Assembly: GCF_002584985.1 (NCBI RefSeq)
Contig: NZ_NUPZ01000004.1
Coordinates: forward strand, 1 to 64,000
Length of the DNA: 64,000 nt
Direction: 5' to 3'
Origin: Bacillus sp. AFS029637
GTDB lineage: Bacteria; Bacillota; Bacilli; Bacillales; Bacillaceae_G
A program made the translations under genes and the position numbers. The notes under the pieces were generated by a model. That model searched no databases, was not told the DNA's origin, and saw only the letters and a list, made by a program, of their open reading frames with translations. Positions 38,295-47,071 of this stretch are shown piece after piece (position 1 is the stretch's first letter; each line of letters begins with the position of its first letter).

Positions 38295-38998
38295 TGCATT
38301 GTCTACTTTGTGATGAGCGTATTGTAGAAACAGTTAGTTGGTACACTTTTTTTGTAAAGTTTCATAGAAAACATATGTGTGATAGATGTGAGCGGAAACT
38401 TTCCTATATTATAGGAGACATTTGCATGGATTGTGGTCGTCCTTTAAATGACTTGCCTACTCGATATAAAGAAAATGACATTTGCATGGATTGTGTAAGG
38501 TGGATAAATGAGGAGGGATATCGTCCGTTTAAAAATCGCTCGTTGTACGTGTACGATGATGAGATGAAACGTATACTAGCACAGTTTAAGTTTCGTGGTG
38601 ACGCTGAGTTATTTCATATGTTTTATCAACCTTTTCGTAGTCTTTTTCAAAAGTACTTTATACATGTTTCAGTTGTTATGGTTGTTCCACTTAGTAGGGA
38701 ACGAGAATATGAGCGTGGTTTTAATCAAGCAGAGTTATTGGCAGCTTGTTTACCTGTTAGTGTGTCTCATACATCGTTAAGCAGAATAGAAACAGAGAAG
38801 CAAAGTAAAAAGACGCGTAAAGAAAGGGTGTCGGGAAGTAATCCTTTTTATTTTCAGGGAGAAGAGATGTTTCATGGACAACATATTTTACTCGTTGATG
38901 ATGTATATACGACAGGAATTACCGTTAGACAAATTGGGAGGCTTTTATACGATAGAGGAGCGAGAGAAGTTTCTAGTTTGACGCTCTGTAGAAGTTAA
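38294..38998 (+). CDS. comFC: Competence protein ComFC (phosphoribosyltransferase-like)
   Basis: 234 residues. The N-terminus has zinc-finger cysteine pairs (CLLC, CDRC, CMDC twice). The phosphoribosyltransferase-like domain ends with the PRPP-loop motif HILLVDDVYTTGIT (about 197-210) and an earlier REREYERGFNQAELLA. ComFC is needed for DNA uptake with ComFA and contacts it. Translation is coupled to comFA. The region to the cold shock gene has no strong terminator, only a weak AAGAC/GTCTT hairpin at about 39025. In B. subtilis flagellar genes follow; here they do not. Confidence 0.94.
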   Translation: MHCLLCDERIVETVSWYTFFVKFHRKHMCDRCERKLSYIIGDICMDCGRPLNDLPTRYKENDICMDCVRWINEEGYRPFKNRSLYVYDDEMKRILAQFKFRGDAELFHMFYQPFRSLFQKYFIHVSVVMVVPLSREREYERGFNQAELLAACLPVSVSHTSLSRIETEKQSKKTRKERVSGSNPFYFQGEEMFHGQHILLVDDVYTTGITVRQIGRLLYDRGAREVSSLTLCRS

Positions 38999-39124
38999 TC
39001 TGTAACTGTCGAAAGAGATAATAAAAAGACGATAAGTCTTCTTTGACTTCATATGTTGTCATTCGTTATAGTCAAATTATGGGGCAAATGCCCTGATTTT
39101 TAGAGTGAAGGGAATGGAATGAAC

Positions 39125-39322
39125 ATGCAAGGAAGAGTGAAATGGTTCAATGCAGAAAAGGGATTTGGGTTTATTGAGCGTGAAGATGGTGATGATGTGT
39201 TTGTTCATTTTTCTGCTATTCAACAAGATGGATATAAGTCGTTAGAAGAAGGGCAACAAGTCGAGTTTGACATTGTAGATGGAGCACGCGGACCACAAGC
39301 AGCTAATGTTGTAAAACTGTAG
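39125..39322 (+). CDS. cspC: Cold shock protein, CspA family
   Basis: 65 residues ([18 protein letters not shown]) with both RNA-binding motifs, KGFGFIE and DVFVHFSAI. These are single-stranded nucleic acid-binding beta-barrels that act as RNA chaperones. ATG 39125 matches known B. cereus CspC length; ATG 39119, two codons earlier, is closer to the AAGGGA site and is also possible. The gene has its own long leader and terminator. The cspC name comes from memory of the B. cereus paralogues. Confidence 0.93.
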
Positions 39323-39375
39323 GGATATTGTTTTTGGGAAGAGAAAGCTGCGTTTGTGGCAACGTTATATATAGT

Positions 39376-39408
39376 AGAACCTCTTGTTCTTCGCAAGGGG
39401 TTTTTGTT
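39376..39408 (+). terminator. Cold shock gene terminator
   Basis: AACCTCTTG pairs with CAAGGGGTT around TTCTTCG, then TTTTTG. Confidence 0.88.
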
Positions 39409-39640
39409 ATGAGTAGCGTTGTCAAAAAGTTGTTTCATTTCTGTAACGAATTGTCCACAGTTATATTCGTTATTCACGATGTAAATAGGATAAAATAAAG
39501 ATAGAAACGATGCATCTTTTCATTTCAACAAAAAACGATAAAAAAATCGCAATTCCACTAATTTTTTTAAAAAAGTTAGAAGGAGTTTTTAAGCCAGTGT
39601 CGAAATTATAGTACATAGGCTTGAAAGGAGGAATTCATCT
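39409..39640 (+). promoter_or_regulatory. hpf upstream region with possible sigma-H promoter
   Basis: 232 bp. GAAGGAGTT (39579-39587) and GAAATTAT (39602-39609), 12-14 bases apart, loosely resemble the sigma-H elements RNAGGAWWW and RNGAATWW, with mismatches. B. subtilis yvyD (hpf) is under sigma-B and sigma-H. This is suggestive only; no clear sigma-B promoter was seen. Confidence 0.35.
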
Positions 39641-40183
39641 ATGAAATTCAACATTCGTGGTGAAAATATTGAAGTAACTCCAGCATTAAAGGAATATGTA
39701 GAGAAAAAATTAAGTAAGTTAGAGCGTTATTTTGATACATTTCCAGAGATTAAAGTTAATTTAAAAGTATACTCTGACAAGCAACGTGTCGAGGTAACAA
39801 TTCCGTTTACTGATTTATTACTTCGTGCAGAAGAATCTAATAGCGATATGTACGCTGCTATCGATTTAGTAGTTGATAAAATTGAGCGACAAATTCGTAA
39901 ACATAAAACAAAAGTAAATCGTAAATTACGTGAGAAAGGTTCTGTGAAAACGAACTTTATCCTTCCACAAGCAGTAGCTGTTTTGGATGAGGTAGAAGAG
40001 GATGAATTAGAACTTGTACGTACAAAACGATTCGATTTAAAACCGATGGACGTTGAAGAAGCAATCCTACAAATGGATATGCTAGGACATAATTTCTTCG
40101 TCTTCACAAATGCTGATACAAATGAAACTAATGTTGTATATGGCCGTAAAGATGGGAAATACGGTTTAATCGAAACTAAATAA
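39641..40183 (+). CDS. hpf: Ribosome hibernation promoting factor, long form
   Basis: 180 residues. The N-terminal ribosome-binding domain (1-100, MKFNIRGENIEVTPALKEYV) is joined by a linker to the C-terminal dimerisation domain (about 125-178, FDLKPMDVEEAILQMDMLGH). Long HPF pairs 70S ribosomes into inactive 100S dimers in stationary phase and stress. A GAAAGGAGG ribosome site precedes the ATG. It directly precedes secA, as in B. subtilis, and is closed by a strong terminator. Confidence 0.96.
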   Translation: MKFNIRGENIEVTPALKEYVEKKLSKLERYFDTFPEIKVNLKVYSDKQRVEVTIPFTDLLLRAEESNSDMYAAIDLVVDKIERQIRKHKTKVNRKLREKGSVKTNFILPQAVAVLDEVEEDELELVRTKRFDLKPMDVEEAILQMDMLGHNFFVFTNADTNETNVVYGRKDGKYGLIETK

Positions 40184-40189
40184 TAATTC

Positions 40190-40223
40190 GAAAGCGCAGC
40201 CGAAAGAGGCTGCGCTTTTTTTG
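40190..40223 (+). terminator. hpf terminator
   Basis: GAAAGCGCAGCC pairs with GGCTGCGCTTT around GAAAGA, then T7. Confidence 0.93.
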
Positions 40224-40457
40224 CTACAAATAGATTTTTAAAAAACTTTTCCTAATTTAGAACTCGACATTCCGCCGATTGTTGTCATAGTTATAAGACA
40301 AGTGTTACAATTATCATTAGGTATATACATTTTAGTTTTTTTAATTAGGAGAAAAATTGGCATAACATATATTTGATTTTTATAACGACTGATTGTAATA
40401 GAGAAAAAGAAAAACAATCGGAAGTTTTATTTTAATAAAAAGAGGAGCGTATTTCCT

Positions 40458-42965
40458 ATGATCGGTATTTTAAAAAAGGTATTTGATGTAAATCAACGCC
40501 AAATTAAACGTATGCAGAAGACAGTTGAGCAAATTGATGCATTAGAATCATCTATTAAGCCTTTAACTGATGAACAATTAAAAGGAAAGACGCTTGAATT
40601 TAAAGAACGTCTAACAAAAGGTGAGACAGTAGATGATCTACTACCTGAAGCTTTTGCGGTTGTTCGTGAAGCTGCGACTCGTGTTCTTGGAATGCGTCCG
40701 TATGGTGTGCAGTTAATGGGTGGTATTGCCCTGCATGAAGGGAATATCTCTGAGATGAAAACGGGTGAAGGTAAAACGTTAACATCGACATTACCTGTAT
40801 ATTTAAATGCTTTAACAGGAAAAGGTGTTCACGTTGTTACAGTCAATGAATACTTAGCGCAACGTGATGCGAGCGAAATGGGACAACTTCATGAGTTCCT
40901 AGGCTTAACAGTAGGAATTAACTTAAACAGTATGTCACGCGAAGAGAAACAAGAAGCTTATGCTGCTGATATTACGTACAGCACAAATAATGAACTTGGA
41001 TTCGATTACTTACGTGACAACATGGTGTTATATAAAGAGCAGCGCGTTCAACGTCCACTTCATTTTGCTATTATCGATGAAGTCGATTCTATTTTAGTCG
41101 ATGAAGCACGTACGCCACTTATTATTTCTGGACAAGCTCAAAAATCAGCAGAGTTATACATGTTTGCAAATGCATTCGTTCGTACGTTAGAAAATGAAAA
41201 AGAGTATTCATTTGATGTGAAGACGAAAAATGTAATGTTAACAGAAGATGGTATTACGAAAGCGGAGAAAGCTTTCCATATTGAAAATTTATTCGATTTA
41301 AAACATGTAGCACTTCTTCACCATATTAATCAGGCACTTCGTGCGCACGTTGTTATGCACCTTGATACAGATTATGTTGTACAAGAAGGCGAAATTGTAA
41401 TTGTAGACCAATTCACTGGTCGTCTTATGAAAGGTCGTCGTTATAGCGAAGGTTTACACCAAGCTATTGAAGCAAAAGAAGGCGTAGAAATTCAAAATGA
41501 AAGTATGACGCTTGCAACAATTACGTTCCAGAACTACTTCCGTATGTACGAAAAGTTATCTGGTATGACTGGTACAGCGAAAACGGAAGAAGAAGAATTC
41601 CGTAGTATTTACAATATGAATGTTATCGTAATTCCAACAAATAAAGATATTATTCGTGATGACCGTGCGGATTTAATCTTCAAATCAATGGAAGGTAAAT
41701 TCAATGCAGTTGTTGAGGATATTGTAAATCGTCATAAACAAGGGCAACCAATTCTTGTTGGTACAGTTGCAATTGAAACGTCAGAGCTTATTTCAAAAAT
41801 GTTAACACGTAAAGGTGTACGTCATAACATCTTAAACGCAAAAAACCATGCGCGTGAAGCAGATATCATTGCAGAAGCTGGTATTAAAGGTGCTGTAACG
41901 ATTGCGACAAACATGGCTGGTCGTGGTACGGATATTAAGCTTGGGGACGATATTAAAAACGTTGGTCTTGCAGTTATCGGTACAGAGCGTCATGAAAGCC
42001 GTCGTATTGATAATCAGTTACGTGGTCGTGCTGGTCGTCAAGGGGATCCTGGTGTTACGCAGTTCTACTTATCAATGGAAGATGAATTAATGCGCCGCTT
42101 CGGTTCAGATAATATGAAATCTATGATGGATCGTCTTGGTATGGATGATTCACAGCCAATCGAAAGTAAAATGGTTTCTCGTGCGGTAGAATCTGCGCAA
42201 AAACGTGTAGAAGGAAATAACTATGACGCGCGTAAGCAGTTACTACAATACGATGATGTACTTCGTCAGCAACGTGAAGTTATTTATAAACAGCGTCAAG
42301 AAGTAATGGAGTCTGAGAACTTACGCGGCATTATTGAAGGTATGATGAAATCTACAGTAGAGCGTGCAGTTGCGCTTCATACACAAGAGGAAATTGAAGA
42401 GGATTGGAACATTAAAGGTCTTGTTGACTACTTAAATACAAACCTTCTGCAAGAAGGAGATGTAAAAGAGGAAGAGTTACGTCGCCTTGCTCCAGAAGAA
42501 ATGAGCGAACCAATCATTGCACAATTATTAGAGCGTTATAACGACAAAGAAAAGCTTATGCCAGAAGAGCAAATGCGTGAGTTCGAAAAAGTTGTTGTAT
42601 TCCGTGTTGTAGATACGAAATGGACAGAGCACATTGATGCGATGGATCACCTTCGTGAAGGTATTCATTTACGTGCTTACGGTCAAATCGATCCACTTCG
42701 TGAGTATCAAATGGAAGGATTCGCAATGTTCGAGTCAATGATTGCTTCTATTGAAGAAGAAATTTCTCGTTACATTATGAAAGCTGAAATTGAACAAAAC
42801 TTAGAACGTCAAGAAGTTGCTCAAGGTGAAGCTATTCATCCATCTAGCGATGGCGAAGAAGCGAAGAAAAAGCCAGTTGTAAAAGGTGACCAAGTGGGCC
42901 GCAATGATTTATGTAAGTGTGGTAGTGGTAAAAAGTATAAAAACTGTTGTGGTATTGGGAAGTAA
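40458..42965 (+). CDS. secA: Preprotein translocase motor ATPase SecA
   Basis: 835 residues. [10 protein letters not shown] (Walker A, about 100), [15 protein letters not shown] (about 207), GTDIKL and the [10 protein letters not shown] helicase motifs are present, with the C-terminal zinc site [14 protein letters not shown]. SecA drives unfolded proteins through SecYEG with ATP. The length is that of the canonical housekeeping SecA rather than the shorter SecA2. An AGAGGAGCG ribosome site lies before the ATG. The 234-bp upstream region shows no special structure. prfB follows after 144 bp. Confidence 0.98.
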   Translation: MIGILKKVFDVNQRQIKRMQKTVEQIDALESSIKPLTDEQLKGKTLEFKERLTKGETVDDLLPEAFAVVREAATRVLGMRPYGVQLMGGIALHEGNISEMKTGEGKTLTSTLPVYLNALTGKGVHVVTVNEYLAQRDASEMGQLHEFLGLTVGINLNSMSREEKQEAYAADITYSTNNELGFDYLRDNMVLYKEQRVQRPLHFAIIDEVDSILVDEARTPLIISGQAQKSAELYMFANAFVRTLENEKEYSFDVKTKNVMLTEDGITKAEKAFHIENLFDLKHVALLHHINQALRAHVVMHLDTDYVVQEGEIVIVDQFTGRLMKGRRYSEGLHQAIEAKEGVEIQNESMTLATITFQNYFRMYEKLSGMTGTAKTEEEEFRSIYNMNVIVIPTNKDIIRDDRADLIFKSMEGKFNAVVEDIVNRHKQGQPILVGTVAIETSELISKMLTRKGVRHNILNAKNHAREADIIAEAGIKGAVTIATNMAGRGTDIKLGDDIKNVGLAVIGTERHESRRIDNQLRGRAGRQGDPGVTQFYLSMEDELMRRFGSDNMKSMMDRLGMDDSQPIESKMVSRAVESAQKRVEGNNYDARKQLLQYDDVLRQQREVIYKQRQEVMESENLRGIIEGMMKSTVERAVALHTQEEIEEDWNIKGLVDYLNTNLLQEGDVKEEELRRLAPEEMSEPIIAQLLERYNDKEKLMPEEQMREFEKVVVFRVVDTKWTEHIDAMDHLREGIHLRAYGQIDPLREYQMEGFAMFESMIASIEEEISRYIMKAEIEQNLERQEVAQGEAIHPSSDGEEAKKKPVVKGDQVGRNDLCKCGSGKKYKNCCGIGK

Positions 42966-43109
42966 TAAAAGTCGGTAGCCTAGACTGTTTTGCAAACTTT
43001 TACATTAAAAATGTATAATTAAGAAGGACTGGACTCTCTCCGTAATAAGTGGAGAGAGTTTCCCTTGTTTTCATACGAAAGTAACAGCAATTACATAGAG
43101 GTGAAGGAA

Positions 43110-44208
43110 ATGGAATTAGTAGAAATTAGACAGGAATTAGAGAAAATGGCTAAGAGATTAGCGGCTTTTAGGGGGTCTCTTTGACCTCCCTACTAAGGAG
43201 AAACAAATTGCAGAATTAGAAGAAAAAATGATGGCTGCAGGATTTTGGGATGACCAACAAGGCGCACAAGTTGTCATTAACGAAGCAAATGCGTTAAAAG
43301 ATATGGTTGGAAAGTTCCGTAAGTTAGATGAGACATTCGAAAATTTAGAAATAACGCATGAGCTTTTAAAAGAAGAGTATGATGAAGATTTACATGAGGA
43401 ATTAGAATCAGAAGTAAAAGGCTTAATTCAAGAAATGAATGAGTATGAGCTTCAGTTACTATTAAGTGATCCTTATGATAAAAATAATGCGATTTTAGAA
43501 TTACACCCAGGTGCAGGTGGAACAGAGTCACAAGACTGGGGCTCTATGCTATTACGTATGTATACACGCTGGGCTGAAAAACGTGGATTTAAAGTAGAGA
43601 CTGTTGACTACTTACCAGGTGATGAAGCTGGTATTAAGAGCGTTACTTTATTAATTAAAGGTCATAACGCTTACGGTTACTTAAAAGCAGAAAAAGGCGT
43701 ACATCGTCTTGTACGTATTTCACCATTCGATTCTTCAGGTCGCCGTCATACATCGTTCGTATCTTGTGAAGTTGTACCGGAGTTTAATGATGAAGTTGAA
43801 ATTGAAGTGCGTACAGAAGACTTGAAAATTGATACGTACCGTGCAAGTGGAGCTGGTGGACAGCACATTAATACGACGGATTCAGCAGTTCGTATTACAC
43901 ATACACCGACAAATACGGTTGTAACATGTCAATCAGAGCGTTCTCAAATTAAAAACCGTGAGCATGCGATGAAAATGTTAAAAGCGAAATTATATCAAAA
44001 GAAACTAGAAGAGCAACAAGCGGAGTTAGATGAAATCCGCGGGGAGCAAAAAGAAATCGGATGGGGTAGCCAAATCCGTTCGTACGTATTCCACCCATAT
44101 TCTCTTGTAAAAGATCACCGCACAAATACAGAGGTTGGTAACGTGCAAGCTGTTATGGATGGAGAAATTGATCCATTTATTGATGCTTACTTACGTTCTC
44201 GTATCTAA
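43110..44208 (+). CDS. prfB: Peptide chain release factor 2 (programmed +1 frameshift)
   Basis: 365 residues, made by joining 43110-43181 to 43183-44208. Frame one encodes 24 codons ending GSL followed by TGA at 43182. The slip site AGGGGGTCTCTTTGAC is the conserved RF2 autoregulatory signal: an internal Shine-Dalgarno (AGGGGG), a CTT codon, then UGA and C. When RF2 is scarce, ribosomes shift +1 and continue at GAC. The second part has the catalytic GGQ loop ([14 protein letters not shown]) and the stop-codon-reading SPFDSSG motif. An AGAGGTGAAGG ribosome site precedes the ATG. A frame beginning at ATG 43228 is only the downstream part of this gene. Confidence 0.97.
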
Positions 44209-44361
44209 TAAAGTGAAACTTTAATCAGTGGGGAGCATTCCCCACCTAACTTCTCAGCTCTCGCTGAATTTTGAGGTGGGGATCTTACTGCCCGCTACTG
44301 CGGGATAAGAAAAAAGGCCAACAAAATTGTCGGCACATAATGGGGGCATAGAGGATATAAA
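44208..44361. repeat. bcr1-like mobile repeat
   Basis: A 144-bp segment flanked by ATAAA direct repeats (44208-44212 and 44357-44361), which is TTTAT on the other strand. Inside are strong palindromes: GTGGGGA-GCAT-TCCCCAC (44229-44246), CCCCACCT...AGGTGGGG enclosing CAGCTCTCGCTG (about 44242-44281) and CCCGC-TACT-GCGGG (about 44292-44306). Length and duplication agree with the roughly 155-bp bcr1 element of the B. cereus group as I remember it. It is inserted exactly at the prfB stop codon. Confidence 0.75.
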
Positions 44362-44398
44362 GAGTATTACTTTATTTATATGGATGAAGTGCCGAGGA

Positions 44399-44430
44399 AG
44401 AGAAGTTGGAAACGACAACTTCTCTTTTTG
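44399..44430 (+). terminator. prfB terminator, displaced by the repeat
   Basis: AGAGAAGTTG (44399-44408) pairs with CAACTTCTCT (44416-44425) around GAAACGA, followed by TTTTG. Confidence 0.9.
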
Positions 44431-44742
44431 ATGGGAGTATATGTAGAATACAATGGTGTATATTGTTTTGTAAAAAGTAGAGAATAGTAAAATAGAGCGG
44501 TAATAGAGTAGGACTTTATACGGAGTTTTTCTAGTTTGATTTTTGGAAAAAGGTACTTTGCTGAAGTTTCTACGATGTTCACATAATTGAAACAACTTAG
44601 GAAATCTTTGTTCTATCAGGGTTCTCACTACATTTTTGAAGAAGATGAAATATACCTGAGTTTTTCTATATAAAGATAATGTTTATAATGAAAATGAGTG
44701 TGTTAGAAATGAAAAGAATATCAACGATGGGGAGCGATAGAA
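44431..44742. other. cccB upstream region
   Basis: 312 bp without a credible gene. TATAAAGATAAT and TATAATG near 44671-44691 offer AT-rich -10 candidates for cccB. Several overlapping minus-strand frames here and in the repeat have no ribosome sites or family features. Confidence 0.6.
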
Positions 44743-45066
44743 GTGAAAAAGAAATTGTTGGCTATTGCGTTAGGGACATCAGTCGTTTTTGCTTTAGGGG
44801 CGTGCGGAAATAAAGAAGAGAGTAAATCTTCGAAACAATCTGCAAGCACAGATAGCGCGGAACAAATTTTCCAAAGAAGTTGTGCTGGATGTCACGCGAC
44901 AGATTTATCGGGGGCAACTGGACCTGATTTAAGAAAAGTAGGCGGTAAGTATGATGCTGCAGATATCGAAGAAATTATTAAAAAGGGCCGCGGTTCAATG
45001 TCACCAGGACTTATTCAAGGTGAGGACGCGAAAAAAGTAGCTGAATGGTTAGCGGAACATAAATAA
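44743..45066 (+). CDS. cccB: Cytochrome c551, membrane-anchored lipoprotein
   Basis: 107 residues from GTG 44743 after GGGGAG. A lipoprotein signal (FALGAC, lipidated Cys21) is followed by a Ser/Lys-rich spacer. A small class I cytochrome c domain follows, with haem site CAGCH (about residue 45) and distal Met in GSMSPGLI (about 87). It carries electrons on the outer face of the membrane, probably between the bc complex and oxidases. B. subtilis cccB sits in the same place before ftsE. A long hairpin terminator separates it from ftsEX. Confidence 0.95.
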   Translation: MKKKLLAIALGTSVVFALGACGNKEESKSSKQSASTDSAEQIFQRSCAGCHATDLSGATGPDLRKVGGKYDAADIEEIIKKGRGSMSPGLIQGEDAKKVAEWLAEHK

Positions 45067-45078
45067 GAAAATGTTTAA

Positions 45079-45155
45079 TAAACGAGCTGAGTGTATAAGT
45101 TGCCCAAAAAGCATTTCGGGTTAATAAATTACAGCAGCTCGTTTCCCTTTTTCGG
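45079..45155 (+). terminator. cccB terminator (long loop)
   Basis: AAACGAGCTG (about 45081-45090) pairs with CAGCTCGTTT (about 45134-45143), followed by CCCTTTTT. The loop of about 43 bases contains a smaller GCCC/GGGT pairing. Confidence 0.75.
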
Positions 45156-45158
45156 GGA

Positions 45159-45186
45159 TGTAACATAACTGTAACAAAACTGTATC
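45159..45186 (+). promoter_or_regulatory. Triple WalR-type box upstream of ftsEX
   Basis: TGTAAC (45159-45164), TGTAAC (45170-45175) and TGTATC (45181-45186) lie at exact 11-bp steps. The first two fit TGTWAH-N5-TGTWAH perfectly and the third has one mismatch. They lie just past the cccB terminator, about 200 bp before ftsE. Confidence 0.7.
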
Positions 45187-45383
45187 CGAATTGGAAACCG
45201 TTTGATGTTACAATGAGGTTTGTAGAATTTTGCTGAAATATATTACATAGAGTAGTTTATACAAAGAGTGTCAGTAAACTACCTTCAACAAGAGTTGTTA
45301 CATGGGAGTAAGAGGCTAACTTTTATTTTCAAATGTACAGAAAAGTATTTCGAAAAAAATCATTAAGTATTGGGTGATAAATA

Positions 45384-46070
45384 ATGATAAAAATGACGAA
45401 TGTTTATAAGGAGTACCCGAATGGTATGAAAGCCATTGCTGGTCTCACAGTTACCATTAAACAAGGTGAATTCGTATATGTAGTTGGACCGAGTGGAGCC
45501 GGAAAATCTACATTTATTAAAATGATGTATCGTGAAGAAAAACCATCTACAGGATCTATTAACGTAAATGGACTTGTAATTGAAACATTGGCAGAAAGAG
45601 ATGTTCCATATTTCCGCCGTCAATTAGGCGTAATTTTCCAAGATTTTAAATTGCTACCTAAATTAACGGTATATGAGAATGTTGCGTTTGCTCTAGAAGT
45701 AATTGAAGAAGAGCCAGAAGCAATTCGTGAACGTGTGACAGAAGTGTTAGGTCTTGTAGGTCTAGAAGATCGTGCAGATGCACTTCCAGGTGAACTTTCA
45801 GGTGGAGAGCAACAACGTGTTGCGATTGCAAGAGCAATTGTAAATAGACCAAAGGTTGTAATTGCCGATGAGCCAACAGGTAACTTAGATATTGAAACGG
45901 CTCTTGATATTATGAAGATTTTCAAACGCATTAATGAGCGTGGTACAACGATTGTTATGGCGACGCATAACGCAGATATCGTAAATACAATTCGTCATCG
46001 TGTAATCGCGATTGAAGGCGGAAAAATTGTTCGAGACGAGATTGAGGGAGGATACGGATATGAAGACTAA
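45384..46070 (+). CDS. ftsE: Cell division ABC transporter ATPase FtsE
   Basis: 228 residues. Walker A GPSGAGKST (35-43), signature LSGGEQQRVAIA (about 137) and Walker B VVIADEPTGN (about 157) are intact. FtsE powers FtsX, which transmits a conformational signal across the membrane to peptidoglycan hydrolases; in B. subtilis the target is CwlO. It is the first gene of a two-gene operon, overlapping ftsX by 11 bp. The 5' untranslated stretch is long and preceded by WalR-like repeats. The ribosome site is weak (TGGGTGA). Confidence 0.97.
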   Translation: MIKMTNVYKEYPNGMKAIAGLTVTIKQGEFVYVVGPSGAGKSTFIKMMYREEKPSTGSINVNGLVIETLAERDVPYFRRQLGVIFQDFKLLPKLTVYENVAFALEVIEEEPEAIRERVTEVLGLVGLEDRADALPGELSGGEQQRVAIARAIVNRPKVVIADEPTGNLDIETALDIMKIFKRINERGTTIVMATHNADIVNTIRHRVIAIEGGKIVRDEIEGGYGYED

Positions 46071-46953
46071 AACCCTTAGTCGACATTTGCGAGAAGGTGT
46101 AAAAAATCTATCCCGTAACGGATGGATGACATTTGCTTCTGTAAGTGCAGTAACGGTTACATTACTACTTGTAGGTGTCTTTTTAACAGCGATTATGAAT
46201 ATGAATCATTTTGCGACGAAAGTAGAGCAAGATGTGGAAATTCGTGTGCATATTGATCCAGCAGCAAAAGAAGCTGATCAAAAGAAATTAGAAGAAGATA
46301 TGAGCAAGATTGCGAAAGTAGATTCTATTAAATATTCTTCTAAAGAAGAAGAATTGAAACGTTTAATTAAAAGTTTAGGCGATAGTGGAAAAACGTTCGA
46401 GTTATTTGAGCAAGATAACCCACTGAAAGACGTATTCGTTGTAAAGGCGAAAGAGCCAACAGATACAGCAGTAATTGCGAAAAAGATTGAAAAGATGCAG
46501 TTTGTAAGTACCGTTCAATACGGTAAAGGTCAAGTTGAAAAGTTATTTGATACTGTAAAAACTGGTCGTAACATCGGGATTCTGTTAATTGCTGGTCTTC
46601 TATTCACAGCGATGTTCTTAATCTCTAACACAATTAAAATTACAATTTATGCTCGTAGTACTGAGATTGAAATTATGAAACTTGTAGGTGCAACAAACTG
46701 GTTTATTCGTTGGCCATTCTTGTTAGAAGGATTATTCCTAGGAGTATTAGGATCAATTATTCCAATTGGCATAATCTTAGTTATGTATAATTCATTACAA
46801 GGTGTGTTTAATGAAAAACTTGGCGGAACAATTTTCGAGCTTCTACCATACAACCCATTCGTATTCCAATTAGCTGGTTTATTAGTGTTAATCGGTGCAT
46901 TAATCGGTATGTGGGGAAGTGTAATGTCAATTCGTCGCTTCTTAAAAGTGTAA
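46060..46953 (+). CDS. ftsX: Cell division membrane protein FtsX
   Basis: 297 residues. One N-terminal membrane segment (about 22-44, ASVSAVTVTLLLVGVF) is followed by an extracellular domain of about 120 residues that contacts the hydrolase. Three C-terminal membrane segments follow (about 170-190, 220-245, 265-290), with the MKLVGATNWFIRWPFLLEG loop of the family. The start is ATG 46060 after GAGGGAGG, inside the end of ftsE; an upstream in-frame ATG is in ftsE coding sequence. A perfect terminator hairpin follows. Confidence 0.96.
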   Translation: MKTKTLSRHLREGVKNLSRNGWMTFASVSAVTVTLLLVGVFLTAIMNMNHFATKVEQDVEIRVHIDPAAKEADQKKLEEDMSKIAKVDSIKYSSKEEELKRLIKSLGDSGKTFELFEQDNPLKDVFVVKAKEPTDTAVIAKKIEKMQFVSTVQYGKGQVEKLFDTVKTGRNIGILLIAGLLFTAMFLISNTIKITIYARSTEIEIMKLVGATNWFIRWPFLLEGLFLGVLGSIIPIGIILVMYNSLQGVFNEKLGGTIFELLPYNPFVFQLAGLLVLIGALIGMWGSVMSIRRFLKV

Positions 46954-47002
46954 AAAGTTGCAAACATAATTCGTACAAGCTTATCATATAGTAGAAATAG
47001 GT

Positions 47003-47037
47003 AAAGGCATCACACGCTGTGTGATGCCTTTTGCTAC
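47003..47037 (+). terminator. ftsEX terminator
   Basis: AAAGGCATCACAC pairs with GTGTGATGCCTTT around GCT; short T-run. It also rules out the long upstream extension of the next reading frame. Confidence 0.88.
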
Positions 47038-47071
47038 ACCACCTGTGTGTTTTGGAAAGGGGAATTCCGCA

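Noticed and set aside
43228..44208. prfB beginning at ATG 43228
   Set aside because: The RF2 N-terminus is encoded upstream through the programmed frameshift; 43228 is an internal Met.
44254..44628. 124-codon minus-strand frame after prfB
   Set aside because: It begins in AT-rich intergenic DNA and crosses a terminator and the bcr1-like repeat; low-complexity sequence with no homology recognised.
47021..47071. Upstream start for ctpB
   Set aside because: The segment is the second arm of the ftsX terminator; TTG 47072 has a proper ribosome site.
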